64,000 bases of DNA from Pseudomonas chlororaphis subsp. piscium (GTDB taxonomy: Bacteria > Pseudomonadota > Gammaproteobacteria > Pseudomonadales > Pseudomonadaceae). Every line of letters starts with the position of its first letter. Positions within the stretch are counted from its first letter, which is position 1. The notes beneath the pieces are model-generated. The model was not told the origin of the DNA. It was given only the letters and a program-made list of their open reading frames with translations, and ran no database searches. Below are positions 41,158 to 51,950 of the stretch, piece by piece. The DNA lies in NCBI RefSeq assembly GCF_003850345.1, contig NZ_CP027707.1, forward strand, positions 5,332,001 through 5,396,000, in the 5' to 3' direction. A program made the translations under genes and the position numbers.

Positions 41158-42270
41158 TCAGTCGTTGAGCAAGCGCCCGTGCCGCAGCGCTTCGCGCCCC
41201 GCCACCTTGGCCAGCCAGAAACCGGGTTGGGCGTAACGCAGCCGCTCAACGGCGAACAACACGCCGCTGGTGCCAGCACACAGGGTGCTGACCCGATCGG
41301 ATAAGGGATCAATCACTTCAAAAATCGGCTCGCCCTTCTCCACCCAGCTACCGGCCGGACGCAGAAAACTCACCACGCCGGGATGCGGCGCAAACAACAA
41401 TTCGGTTCCTTCGAAAGGCATGGCTTCACACGCTTCATGCTGCGCCGCCGGCCACTCGCCCGCAATCAGTCCTTGCTCGGCGAGGAACGCCAGGATGCCA
41501 TCAGCGTGCGCCTCCGCTTGCGGGCGACCGGTGTCGGCCTGACCGCCCAGCTCGAGGGTGGTCGCCAGGCAGGCCAGCGGGATCTGCGCCTGCGGGAACT
41601 GGCGCGACAGACGCAACCAGGGCAGCGAACAGGCTTCGTCGAACGAGCTGCCGCCGGAATCTTCCGCCAGCAGGCCAACACGCACATTCAGATGGGCCGC
41701 CAGGGAACGCCACTGCGGCCAATGCTGCGGCAAGGCGTACATATGCAGCGCCGCTTCCGTATCGCAGTGCAGGTCCAGCACCACGTCCGCGGTGCAGGCG
41801 TGGCTCAGGAGAATGCGCTGCATGCCTTGCAGCTGGCTCGATGGCGCCGGCAGTTCGGCCAGCACATCGCTCATGGCCTGGCGAATCATCTGGATATTGG
41901 CGTGCGGATCATCTCCCAGGCACCCTTCCAGACGGGCCGCGACCGGCGCGCTCAGCTCGACGAAATCACGGTTGAAGTTCTTGCCGCTGCCGGCCTCGAA
42001 CCGCCCCTGGTGATTGCCTTGCAACAGCTGGCCCAGGCCCATCGGGTTGGCCACCGGCACCAGTTCGATCACGCCATTCAGCGCGCCCTGGGCTTCCAGT
42101 TCGGCCAGGCGCTTTTTCAGCTCCCAGGCAGTGCGCATCCCAGGCAGTTCGTCCGCATGCAGGCTGGCCTGGATATAGGCCTTGCGCTCGCCGTGGCCGA
42201 AACGGAACACCGAGATCTGCCGCTCGCTGCCCAGGTGGCTCCACGGCAATGCGTGGTCAATGCGTTCCAT
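41158..42270 (-). CDS. Succinylglutamate desuccinylase/aspartoacylase family protein (PA0891-like)
   Basis: The 370-residue zinc hydrolase of the AstE/AspA superfamily has the metal site HADELPGM (H and E near residues 38-41), VVLDLHCDTEAALHMY with the third ligand, and a C-terminal beta domain. It lies between aotM and aotP, where P. aeruginosa has PA0891. The true substrate is unknown; an N-acyl amino acid carried by the Aot transporter is a reasonable guess. Confidence 0.85.
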   Translation of the reverse strand: MERIDHALPWSHLGSERQISVFRFGHGERKAYIQASLHADELPGMRTAWELKKRLAELEAQGALNGVIELVPVANPMGLGQLLQGNHQGRFEAGSGKNFNRDFVELSAPVAARLEGCLGDDPHANIQMIRQAMSDVLAELPAPSSQLQGMQRILLSHACTADVVLDLHCDTEAALHMYALPQHWPQWRSLAAHLNVRVGLLAEDSGGSSFDEACSLPWLRLSRQFPQAQIPLACLATTLELGGQADTGRPQAEAHADGILAFLAEQGLIAGEWPAAQHEACEAMPFEGTELLFAPHPGVVSFLRPAGSWVEKGEPIFEVIDPLSDRVSTLCAGTSGVLFAVERLRYAQPGFWLAKVAGREALRHGRLLND

Positions 42271-42271
42271 A

Positions 42272-42970
42272 TCAGTGCTTCCGCGGCGCCAGGTAGCGCA
42301 GCCAGCGGCCTTCGGCCAGCTTGAACAGGCGCACCAGGATAAAGGTCAGGCACAGGTAGAACACGCCGGCGGTGATGTAGGCCTCGAACGGCAGGTAGTA
42401 CTGCGCGTTGACCGTACGGGCCGCACCGGTGATGTCGATCAGAGTCACGATGGAGGCCAGACTGGTGGTCTGCAGCATCATGATCACTTCGTTGCTGTAC
42501 TGCGGCAGCGCCCGGCGCAGGGCCGACGGCAGCAGGATGCGGGCATACATCTTGTAGCGCGACATGCCCATGGCCTTGGCCGCCTCGATCTCACCGTTCG
42601 GCGTGGCCTTGAGGCTGCCGGCGATGATTTCCGCGGTGTAGGCGCTGGTGTTGATGGCGAACGCCAGGCAGGCACAGAAGGTCGCGCTGGACAGCCATGG
42701 CCAGAGGAAGCTCTGACGCACCACATCGAACTGCGCCAGGCCGTAGTAGATCAGGAACAGCTGCACCAGCATCGGCGTGCCGCGGATCACGTAGGTATAG
42801 AGCCAGGCGCTCAGGTTGACGATCGGCTGCTTGGACACCCGCATCAGTCCCAGAGGCAGCGCCACCAGCAGACCGAAGAACAGCGACAGGGCCAAGAGTT
42901 TCAGGGTGGTCAGCAAGCCACTGAAATACAGCGGCAAGGCCTCATAGATGACGTTGTAGTCGAAGATCAT
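42272..42970 (-). CDS. aotM: Arginine/ornithine ABC transporter permease AotM
   Basis: Inner-membrane permease of the HisM type, 232 residues with about five helices. The EAA loop that contacts the ATPase is visible as IEAAKAMGMSRYKMYARILL. The first four bases overlap aotQ, so the two permeases are coupled. Confidence 0.94.
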   Translation of the reverse strand: MIFDYNVIYEALPLYFSGLLTTLKLLALSLFFGLLVALPLGLMRVSKQPIVNLSAWLYTYVIRGTPMLVQLFLIYYGLAQFDVVRQSFLWPWLSSATFCACLAFAINTSAYTAEIIAGSLKATPNGEIEAAKAMGMSRYKMYARILLPSALRRALPQYSNEVIMMLQTTSLASIVTLIDITGAARTVNAQYYLPFEAYITAGVFYLCLTFILVRLFKLAEGRWLRYLAPRKH

Positions 42971-43656
42971 AGATCAGCCGCCCTTACGCCTACCGAGTAG
43001 CGCTTCTCAAGGTGACGCAATGCCAGCAACGAGACACTGGTGATCACCAGGTACATCGCCGCCACCGCGAGGAAGAAGGTGAAAGGCTCGCGGGTGGCGT
43101 CAGCCGCCTGCTTGGCCTTGAACATCATGTCTTGCAGGCCCACCACCGAAATCAGCGCGGTGGCCTTGGTCAGTACCAGCCAGTTGTTGGTGAAGCCTGG
43201 AATCGCCAGACGGATCATCTGCGGCACCAGCACCCGGAAGAACACCTGGAAGCTGTTCATGCCGTAGGCCATGCCCGCTTCCGCCTGCCCCTTGGGAATC
43301 GCCATGAAGGCACCGCGGAAGGTTTCCGACAGGTAGGCACCGAAGATGAAGCCCAGGGTGCCGATACCGGCAGCCAACGGGTTCAGATCGATGTAGTCGT
43401 CGTAACCCAGCATGGGCGCGACACGGTTGAGCAGGTCCTGGCCGCCGTAGAAGATCAGCAGGATCAGCACCAGGTCGGGAATCCCGCGGATCACCGTGGA
43501 ATACAGGTCGCCCAGCCACGCCAGCCAGCGCACCGGCGAGAGGCGCAGTGCGACCCCGATCAGACCCAGAACGATGGCCAGGGCCATGGACGACAAGGCA
43601 AGCTGAAGCGTCAGCCAAGCGCCATCGAGGATGACAGCCCCGTAGCCTTTCAACAT
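42967..43656 (-). CDS. aotQ: Arginine/ornithine ABC transporter permease AotQ
   Basis: HisQ-type permease of 229 residues, partner of AotM. The EAA-type loop GQAEAGMAYGMNSFQVFFRV is present after the third helix. It follows aotJ by 91 bases. Confidence 0.94.
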   Translation of the reverse strand: MLKGYGAVILDGAWLTLQLALSSMALAIVLGLIGVALRLSPVRWLAWLGDLYSTVIRGIPDLVLILLIFYGGQDLLNRVAPMLGYDDYIDLNPLAAGIGTLGFIFGAYLSETFRGAFMAIPKGQAEAGMAYGMNSFQVFFRVLVPQMIRLAIPGFTNNWLVLTKATALISVVGLQDMMFKAKQAADATREPFTFFLAVAAMYLVITSVSLLALRHLEKRYSVGVRAADL

Positions 43657-43747
43657 GATTCAGGTCCTCGAAAATTGGGATGAAAAAATGGCGCAAACTT
43701 CAGAGATTCTGCTGCTTGCGCCATCTCGGACTTGCTGACTCGACGTT

Positions 43748-44524
43748 TTACTTGCCGTAAATGTCGAAGTCGAAGTACTTGTCCTGGATTTGCTTGTACT
43801 TGCCGTTCTCGCGAATGGCAGCGATAGCACTGGTGATCTTGTCTTTCAGCGCATCGCCCTTGCGTACGGCGATACCCACGCCGTCGCCGAAGTATTTGGT
43901 GTCGGTGAACGCCGGGCCGACGAAGGCGAAGCCTTTGCCGGCGTCGGTTTTCAGGAAGCCGTCATTCAACAGGGTAGCGTCTGCCACGGTGCCGTCGAGG
44001 CGACCGGCCGCCACGTCCAGGTAGATCTCGTTCTGCGAGCCGTATGGCTTGATCTCGGCACCCAGCGGAGCCAGTACTTCACGGGCGAAACGCTCGTGGA
44101 TCGAACCGCGCTGCACGCCGATGTTCTTGCCCTTGAGCTCGGCCAGACCGTCGCTGACCTGGGTACCGGCCTTCATGACCAGACGCGCAGGGGTGTTGTA
44201 GTACTTGCCGGTGAAGTCCACGGACTTCTTGCGGTCGTCGGTGATCGACATGGACGACAGGATCGCATCGATCTTGCGCACCTTGAGTGCAGGGATCAGG
44301 CCGTCGAACTCCTGCTCGACCCACACGCACTTGACCTTCATTTCTTCGCACAGGGCGTTGCCGATGTCGTAGTCGAAACCGACGATGCTGCCGTCCGGAG
44401 CCTTGGAGGCGAATGGAGGGTAAGCCGCTTCGATACCAATTTTCAGAGGCTTTTCATCGGCGAACGTCGGCAGGGAAAGCACGGAGGACAGTGCCAGGGC
44501 GCCAAGAAGCACGAGTTTCTTCAT
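43748..44524 (-). CDS. aotJ: Arginine/ornithine-binding periplasmic protein AotJ
   Basis: Periplasmic receptor of the Aot system. The 258-residue protein has a signal peptide ([20 protein letters not shown], cleavage after FA) and the type 3 solute-binding fold: [34 protein letters not shown], and the [16 protein letters not shown] strand. The ATG at 44524 begins the signal peptide; the longer frame upstream is not protein-like. First gene of the aot operon. Confidence 0.95.
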   Translation of the reverse strand: MKKLVLLGALALSSVLSLPTFADEKPLKIGIEAAYPPFASKAPDGSIVGFDYDIGNALCEEMKVKCVWVEQEFDGLIPALKVRKIDAILSSMSITDDRKKSVDFTGKYYNTPARLVMKAGTQVSDGLAELKGKNIGVQRGSIHERFAREVLAPLGAEIKPYGSQNEIYLDVAAGRLDGTVADATLLNDGFLKTDAGKGFAFVGPAFTDTKYFGDGVGIAVRKGDALKDKITSAIAAIRENGKYKQIQDKYFDFDIYGK

Positions 44525-45026
44525 CTTAGGACTCCATCGGTAAAGAGCGAAAACGGCAGAGTGAGCGACAGCCCAATATGCGAATGGGTGGAACCTGATA
44601 GCGGTGCTGCGTCCTTGAGGACCTGGCCATGAACCCCATGCGGGTTCCTCGGCAGGCAACGACGAGCGAGTGATCGGCATTCTAACGACAGGCCCGAAGC
44701 CGATATTTCCTCAATGCGACAACAAATTACAGAAGCACTGAGAAACCAGGTCGAGCACATTGACAGCTCTTCAAGTTTATGCAAGAGCAAAAGACGGTAA
44801 ACCAATCTACGTTGCAAATTGCGGGCCTATTATTCGCAAAGCCTTCTATTCCGGCAAGCGCAGCGTTATGACTTATTTTTTATCGACCCCGAAAAGACCC
44901 TGAAACGGGGCCTGGCGTTTCTCATTGCCCCGAATCCGGGCAGCGGGTTACACATTCCCTCCCGCCGGTAACATTCAGATACGCCTGATGGACATGCCGA
45001 TATTTATTCGATCAAAAAGCCGCTGC
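44525..45026. other. Intergenic control region of aotJ
   Basis: About 500 bases with no gene. It holds one exact ArgR half site (listed separately) and an imperfect TGTCGT-type copy at 44685-44690 on the minus strand, then AT-richer sequence before the REP pair at 45027. Confidence 0.6.
44706..44721 (-). promoter_or_regulatory. ArgR half site before aotJ
   Basis: On the minus strand TGTCGC-N8-AA, the same exact pattern as the two sites before aruC, lies about 185 bases upstream of the aotJ ATG. Confidence 0.5.
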
Positions 45027-45130
45027 CTGTAGCCGCTGCCGAAGGCTGCGATAAAGCCCGAAGGGCCTTTCAGGACCTTCAAGAGCGCGTCTCCTGCGGA
45101 GCCGATCGCAGCCTTCGGCAGCGGCTACAG
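45027..45130. repeat. REP pair of a second family (REPIN)
   Basis: A 26-base arm (45027-45052, starting CTGTAGCCGCTGCCGAAGGC) is perfectly inverted at 45105-45130 around a 52-base centre. The sequence differs from the CGCGAGC-type REP at 1081 and 39180; a 13-base piece recurs at 31152. Confidence 0.9.
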
Positions 45131-45153
45131 AAGCCCCCGATAGCGCTCACAAA

Positions 45154-45188
45154 AAAGCCCCGCCCGGTACAAGGCCAGGCGGGGCTTT
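45154..45188 (-). terminator. Terminator after acsA
   Basis: AAAGCCCCGCC pairs with GGCGGGGCTTT around 13 bases; on the minus strand six T follow. It lies about 20 bases past the acsA stop. Confidence 0.88.
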
Positions 45189-45206
45189 CGCTGACATGGA
45201 TTCGTC

Positions 45207-47162
<1,956 letters not shown>

Positions 47163-47574
47163 CTTTCTTACCTCGGTGACATAGTTGTTGTTGTATGACC
47201 CCGTTGTAGCCGGGGCGGGCCTATAGAACCATTCGACGATGGTAGTAACAACCCCCGGCCAATCCCCCTGAAAAGAGCTTTACCCTCTCTATTACGGTAC
47301 TTGCGGCAGTTTCTGCGGCAAGTAGAAGACCGCTGCCAGGCCACTGGGGGTCGTTTTTACCGGGATTGTTACAAAAACCGTCAATAGTGTTTATCAAAAG
47401 CACGCCTGTATAGCGCCTACTCAGGCGCCTAAAATCAACCTCGCCAACAAGGCAATGTGATTAACCAAGTTACAGCCCCCACGAAGGCAGTTAATCCAAA
47501 CTTCTACTCAAGTTCCACACGCAGCCCCACAAAGGCTGCGTGACCCCACACGACCTTAGAAAGGTGAAATCAAA
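47163..47574. other. Intergenic region acsA / DUF2790
   Basis: Divergent promoters for acsA and the DUF2790 gene must be here. I saw an imperfect repeat of TTGCGGCA around 47308-47330 but no recognisable activator site, RNA gene or further ORF. Confidence 0.5.
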
Positions 47575-47838
47575 ATGAAAGCTTTATTAGTTCTGGCCCT
47601 CAGCAGTCTTTGCGTTACAGCAATGGCCGACGAGATCCCGACTGATGTCGCAAACCAGCAACCGCCCGTAGAGGAATACTCTTACTCGTCCGACCTGGAC
47701 ATCGCCAAAGTTATCTCCATGAGCGAAGTTCCAAATGTATGCGAAGTTGTACCAGCGCGTATGGAATATGAAGACTCGAAAGGCCTGCGGCATATCTTGC
47801 AATACCGTGTCATGGGTAACGGCTGCTCTAACGGCTGA
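47575..47838 (+). CDS. DUF2790 family small exported protein
   Basis: An 87-residue protein has a clear signal peptide (MKALLVLALSSLCVTAMADE, cleavage after AMA). The mature part contains DLDIAKVISMSE, CEVVPARMEYEDSKG and LQYRVMGNGCSNG, the pattern of DUF2790 proteins, common in Pseudomonas. Two cysteines (near residues 56 and 84) could form a disulfide in the periplasm. AGAAAGGTG precedes the ATG. Function unknown; several paralogs are often induced by copper or stress, which I cannot judge here. Confidence 0.85.
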   Translation: MKALLVLALSSLCVTAMADEIPTDVANQQPPVEEYSYSSDLDIAKVISMSEVPNVCEVVPARMEYEDSKGLRHILQYRVMGNGCSNG

Positions 47839-48454
47839 TACTCAAGTTGCTCTTCAAGTTCCAACAAGTGCCGGCCGCAAGAAATCTTTCTTGCGGCAAA
47901 GATGGCCAGACGCACAACTGACCCCAGACTTGTTGCAAGCCATCGCCCCATGCAGTGCGACCACGGCCTTCGCACTCCCTTTTTTCACCGTCGAGCCACC
48001 TTGCGGGGGAGCGTTTCTGTATCGCTCCAAGGGGCTTGATGAAGGTCCAGAAATGCCTTCTCGAGCGTCAAAAACGACCTCGGATTGCAAACCGAGACAG
48101 TAGTGTTTCAAAGGTCAAAAATTGACCATCCAACACAAGATGTAGTGGCAAAAGAGTTTTTTTGCTTATTTTTTGAGCAAAAAATCCAAATGACAATTTT
48201 CACCGAAAATTGAACACAATCCTGTCTACCAAAGCCCCCCTCCATCCCTGTAAGCCACGCGCTACGGGGCTTACAGAACGTCGCTCGAAGTTTTCGATGC
48301 CTGCGATCAGCTCACGACGGCAAAAACACGCCCAACCAGGTGAAAAAAAATCTTCGCCGACCAAAGCCTTGTAAACCCTCGCTCCGCCGCGATAACACCC
48401 CTCGCCGACCGATTCGTGAGCCACTTCGTCGCACCACAGCGGCAAAAAAGTCCT
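47839..48454. other. Intergenic region rich in inverted repeats
   Basis: No gene is supported. Perfect or near-perfect inverted repeats occur at 47876-47897 (CCGCAAGAAA/TTTCTTGCGG), 48010-48030 (GGAGCG/CGCTCC), 48079-48096 (CTCGG/CCGAG), 48113-48127 (GGTCAA/TTGACC), 48157-48184 (TTTTTTGCT/AGCAAAAAA) and 48194-48212 (CAATTTTC/GAAAATTG). The AT content is well above the surroundings from 48100 to 48220. Confidence 0.55.
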
Positions 48455-48460
48455 TATAAT
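48455..48460 (+). promoter_or_regulatory. Likely -10 element of nrdB
   Basis: TATAAT, a perfect sigma-70 -10 preceded by T, lies 252 bases before the nrdB ATG. No good -35 is seen at 16-18 bases, so an activator or another promoter may matter. It implies a leader of about 245 bases. Confidence 0.45.
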
Positions 48461-48645
48461 GCGGCCTTAAAACGGGCCTGCAATATTCCCTTACAGGGAT
48501 AAACAGCCAATCCGAAGCCAGCGCAGAAATCGACCCGGTCCTCTGTGCCCATAACCGCCTCGGAACTCCCGTACATATTTTTGTTTATTGCCTGCGTTAG
48601 CTGCTGCAACAAACGATTCCTTAAGATCCAACGCGGCCAGTTCGG

Positions 48646-48679
48646 CCGTGTGAAAAGCCAACCATCAGTTTTCACACGG
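48646..48679 (+). promoter_or_regulatory. Perfect hairpin in the nrdB leader
   Basis: CCGTGTGAAAA (48646-48656) and TTTTCACACGG (48669-48679) are perfect 11-base inverted arms around a 12-base loop. The stem ends 32 bases before the ATG and 17 bases before the AGGAG ribosome site. It could be an operator or an mRNA structure; no T-run follows, so it is not a terminator. Confidence 0.55.
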
Positions 48680-48711
48680 GCATCTGGCCCTCACGCAGGA
48701 GACGACACGTC

Positions 48712-49959
48712 ATGCTGAGCTGGGACGAATTCGACAAAGAAGAAGGCGAAGTCGCCGTTAAAGGCGCCAACGCCGGTCACGCTGCCGAAGCAACCATGGA
48801 CCGCCTCGACAGTGCCGGCGGTGCCGCTGCTCTGGAAGCCCGCGCCGTAACCGCCAACGATTCCGCTGCCGTTGCCCGCGCCAAAGCCTCTCTGGACCAG
48901 CTCGACATCGCCGAAGGCCTGGCCGAGTTGGAAGGTGCTTCCGCCCGTGTCGCCGTCGATGAAAAGCGCATGATCAACTGCCGCGCCGACCTCAACCAGC
49001 TCGTGCCATTCAAATACGACTGGGCCTGGCAGAAGTACCTGGACGGTTGCGCAAACCACTGGATGCCGCAAGAAGTCAACATGACCGCTGACATCGCCCT
49101 CTGGAAAAACCCGGAAGGCCTGACCGACGACGAGCGCCGCATCGTGATGCGCAACCTGGGCTTCTTCTCCACCGCAGACTCCCTGGTTGCCAACAACCTG
49201 GTGCTGGCCGTGTACCGCCTGATCACCAACCCGGAATGCCGCCAGTACATCCTGCGCCAGGCGTTCGAAGAGGCGATCCACACCCACGCCTACCAGTACT
49301 GCATCGAATCGCTGGCCATGGATGAAGGCGAGATCTTCAACATGTACCACGAGATTCCATCGGTCGCTAAGAAAGCTGCCTGGGGCTTGAAGTACACCCG
49401 TTCGATCTCCGATCCGAAGTTCGAAACCGGCACCGTCGACACCGACAAAGAGCTGCTGCGCAACCTGATCGCCTACTACTGCGTTCTGGAAGGCATCTTC
49501 TTCTACTGCGGCTTCACCCAGATCCTGTCCATGGGCCGCCGCAACAAAATGACCGGCGTCGCCGAGCAGTTCCAGTACATCCTGCGCGACGAATCCATGC
49601 ACCTGAACTTCGGTATCGACGTGATCAACCAGATCAAGATCGAAAACCCGCACCTGTGGGATGCCGAGATGAAGGAAGAAGCCACCCAGATGATCCTCCA
49701 GGGCACCCAACTGGAAATCGAATACGCTCGCGACACCATGCCACGCGGCGTACTGGGCATGAACGCGGCGATGATGGAGGACTACCTCAAGTTCATCGCC
49801 AACCGTCGCCTGTCGCAGATCGGCCTGAAAGAAGAATACCCAGGCACCACCAACCCGTTCCCATGGATGAGCGAAATCATGGACTTGAAGAAAGAGAAGA
49901 ACTTCTTCGAGACTCGGGTCATCGAGTACCAGACTGGTGGCGCGCTGAGCTGGGATTGA
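48712..49959 (+). CDS. nrdB: Ribonucleotide reductase class Ia, small subunit
   Basis: Holds the di-iron/tyrosyl radical that starts catalysis in NrdA. The 415-residue protein has all iron ligands and the radical tyrosine: D156, E187, H190 and Y194 in [14 protein letters not shown], then E260 in [10 protein letters not shown], and E294/H297 in [11 protein letters not shown]. The C-terminal GGALSWD is the tail that docks on NrdA. Compared with E. coli it has about 70 extra N-terminal residues rich in Ala, starting MLSWDEFD, which repeats the LSWD of the tail. Long leader; terminator after the stop. nrdA is 48 kb away on the same strand. Confidence 0.97.
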   Translation: MLSWDEFDKEEGEVAVKGANAGHAAEATMDRLDSAGGAAALEARAVTANDSAAVARAKASLDQLDIAEGLAELEGASARVAVDEKRMINCRADLNQLVPFKYDWAWQKYLDGCANHWMPQEVNMTADIALWKNPEGLTDDERRIVMRNLGFFSTADSLVANNLVLAVYRLITNPECRQYILRQAFEEAIHTHAYQYCIESLAMDEGEIFNMYHEIPSVAKKAAWGLKYTRSISDPKFETGTVDTDKELLRNLIAYYCVLEGIFFYCGFTQILSMGRRNKMTGVAEQFQYILRDESMHLNFGIDVINQIKIENPHLWDAEMKEEATQMILQGTQLEIEYARDTMPRGVLGMNAAMMEDYLKFIANRRLSQIGLKEEYPGTTNPFPWMSEIMDLKKEKNFFETRVIEYQTGGALSWD

Positions 49960-50007
49960 TTCCAGCCTTGTGCCGATTTCGATCCGAATCGGCACAACGA
50001 AAGATCA

Positions 50008-50039
50008 AAAAAGCCCTGACTTGTTCAGGGCTTTTTTAT
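50008..50039 (+). terminator. Terminator after nrdB
   Basis: AGCCCTGA pairs with TCAGGGCT around CTTGT, followed by TTTTTATT. A-run on the left makes it potentially bidirectional, also serving the convergent acid phosphatase gene. Confidence 0.9.
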
Positions 50040-50096
50040 TGGGGGACCGAACTCCCCCGCTTCCAGGCCAATCACCCGGCCAGGGTCGATACCTGC

Positions 50097-50810
50097 TCAA
50101 TCGATGGAGGCCAGGACTCCACGAATCTCCTTTTTCACCGCCTCGAAATCCGCTGCCGCTCTAGGATCGTCCAGCAACCGGGCCGCCAACACCGCGGCGC
50201 TTATCTTTCCGCCCTCCAGGTCGCTGGGGAAATGCACGCCGGCGATGACCCGGCTGTCGGCATTGATCTGTGCGCGGCTGAACAGCTCGTTGCGTTTCTC
50301 CGGCAGCGCCATGCTCAGCAAGGTGGCATTGAGATAACCATTCATCGAGTGACCGCTGGGGTAGGAATCGCCCTCGGGTGGCGGCAGTACCGGCTTCACC
50401 AGTGCCGAGGCTTCGTAAGGACGCGGCCGACCATAACTGTGCTTGGCCGGCATCAGGAACTGCACCAGGTCTTCCTGGGCCCGCCGGAAGAAGGCGCGGG
50501 TCAGGGGCAGGCGCTCGACACTGAAACCAACGCCGAGGGATTCCCTGGCGAAGTGGAATACGCTGTCCTCCCATTCATCATCCTGCTGGACCTGGCTCAC
50601 CTGGACACTGCTGCGCACCGCCTGGGCCGCCAGCACGGCTTTCAGGTCGTTTTGCTGCAGTGACGAGTCGATGGCAGGGGGCGGTGGCAAGTAGTCAGCC
50701 AGCTGGAACTGATTCGCCGGCAGATAAGGCAAGGCCGCCTGCTCCGCCAGAACGATCCCCGCGCCGGACAGGGCCAGAAAAAACAGCAATGAACGCGTCA
50801 GAACAGGCAT
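50097..50810 (-). CDS. Periplasmic class A acid phosphatase (PAP2 family)
   Basis: A 237-residue exported phosphatase. Signal peptide in residues 1-22 (hydrophobic run ending VLA). The three vanadium-type phosphatase motifs are present: KHSYGRPRP near residue 123, YPSGHS near 149, and SRVIAGVHFPSD near 185, the order and spacing of PhoN-like class A enzymes. It should release phosphate from varied monoesters in the periplasm. A stretch of about 130 bases upstream can form several stems. Confidence 0.88.
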   Translation of the reverse strand: MPVLTRSLLFFLALSGAGIVLAEQAALPYLPANQFQLADYLPPPPAIDSSLQQNDLKAVLAAQAVRSSVQVSQVQQDDEWEDSVFHFARESLGVGFSVERLPLTRAFFRRAQEDLVQFLMPAKHSYGRPRPYEASALVKPVLPPPEGDSYPSGHSMNGYLNATLLSMALPEKRNELFSRAQINADSRVIAGVHFPSDLEGGKISAAVLAARLLDDPRAAADFEAVKKEIRGVLASID

Positions 50811-51152
50811 ATCAAGGTCCTCGTTATAGTGAGGAGAAAAGCCGTTTGGCTTGTTCCCACCGGACCTTCACTCATGAGACCGGCGACCTCTTATCGGCCA
50901 TTTCCTTGGGGCTTACTTGTCCCTCCCTGCCAGGGGGATGACAGTCGATGCCAGGACTGGCTCGGCAATCTAAGTTTTTGTTTTTACAAGCTTTAGTATG
51001 TAGGGCTCGTCTCTAGATGGTGAGAGTTTTGTTAATTAGAGCTGTAGGGAATTTCGTAGCCCCACCCCGCCCAAAACGTTGAAATGCAGCCGCGATGACA
51101 TGGAAAGATTCAGGGAGGCTGTCTGTTTGATTGGCCCTGACGGGGGATTTTT
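50811..51152. other. Intergenic region upstream of the acid phosphatase
   Basis: No gene is visible. On the minus strand there is a GCCGATAA box at 50908-50901 without a good -35 and short stems such as AGCC/GGCT (about 50841-50852) and CCCT/AGGG. The second half is AT-richer (50960-51030). Confidence 0.45.
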
Positions 51153-51174
51153 TCGCGAGCACGCTCGCCCTACA
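51153..51174. repeat. Degenerate REP element
   Basis: TCGCGAGCACGCTCGCCCTA resembles the CGCGAGC-type REP at 1081 with a few changes; single copy, not paired. Confidence 0.6.
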
Positions 51175-51195
51175 AAGGGAGCGGTTGGAACAGGA

Positions 51196-51807
51196 TCATG
51201 GCTTGTTCTGCTCAAGCGGACGCCAATCGAAATGCTGCCGTTCGCCGACACCATTGAAGTCGACGCGATAGGTGTGCTGCTTGCCGCCGATATCACAGAC
51301 ACCGATCAGGTCGTGGTTATGCTGTTCGCGAGGCGGTGGCGTCTGGATACGCACGGTGCCGTGGCAGTTTTCGTAGTTGCAGGGCGCGGTATTGCGATAC
51401 AGCAGGTAATCGCCACTTTCATCCCGCTCGACCCAACGCCCATCGATGAATCGGGCCTGGTCGGGCGCAATGCTGGCGGTGGCTATTTTGCGTTTGCCGT
51501 TGCACAGCATCACTCCACCCATGGCGACGGCCATGATGAGGTAGGCCAGGATCCGCGACTCCACATTGAAGTAGGAAAGGATGCCCAGGGCATCGGCCAG
51601 GATCGACATGACCGAGAGCGCCAGCGCCGGCAGCGACAGGAAAAACGCCACCGCGCCTTTGATGACGCTGCCCCGGCTCACCCGCTCGACACTCCTGGGG
51701 TCGATGGCGAACTGAATGCTGGTGCGTTCAGGCACCTGGTTCTGGGCAATGTTGATGTGGTTGGCATCACCAATGGAGCCGATATTGATGCGGTTACCGT
51801 CAGACAT
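51196..51807 (-). CDS. Two-helix membrane protein with Cys/His domain, unknown
   Basis: I do not recognise this 203-residue protein. The N-terminus repeats an NINIG-like pattern ([20 protein letters not shown]), which recalls the beta-rich N-terminal tags of some bacterial NTPase and effector proteins. Two hydrophobic helices follow at about 50-74 and 85-103. The C-terminal part has possible zinc ligands C143, C148, H149, H163, H165, C171 and H178. It is divergent from the next gene, another Cys/His protein, with 143 bases between them. Function unknown. Confidence 0.7.
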   Translation of the reverse strand: MSDGNRINIGSIGDANHINIAQNQVPERTSIQFAIDPRSVERVSRGSVIKGAVAFFLSLPALALSVMSILADALGILSYFNVESRILAYLIMAVAMGGVMLCNGKRKIATASIAPDQARFIDGRWVERDESGDYLLYRNTAPCNYENCHGTVRIQTPPPREQHNHDLIGVCDIGGKQHTYRVDFNGVGERQHFDWRPLEQNKP

Positions 51808-51950
51808 GAACCTGAGCCTTTTCCGGTGATGAGTGGAACGTGCTACCTACAAGGTTATGCCGAGATAAGCGCCCATGCTTGAAAAGATCAGTGCACTGCC
51901 CTCCGCCACCCGCTATTAATAGCCTTCTTCACCCAAGGACCCGAGCCCCC

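Noticed and set aside
48133..48148. ACACAAGATGTAGTGG resembling an NrdR box upstream of nrdB
   Set aside because: It matches 13 of 16 consensus positions but is single, with no second box one to three turns away, and is over 300 bases upstream of the probable -10.
48200..48445. An 81-codon minus-strand frame upstream of nrdB
   Set aside because: No ribosome site, no family resemblance, and located in the nrdB control region.
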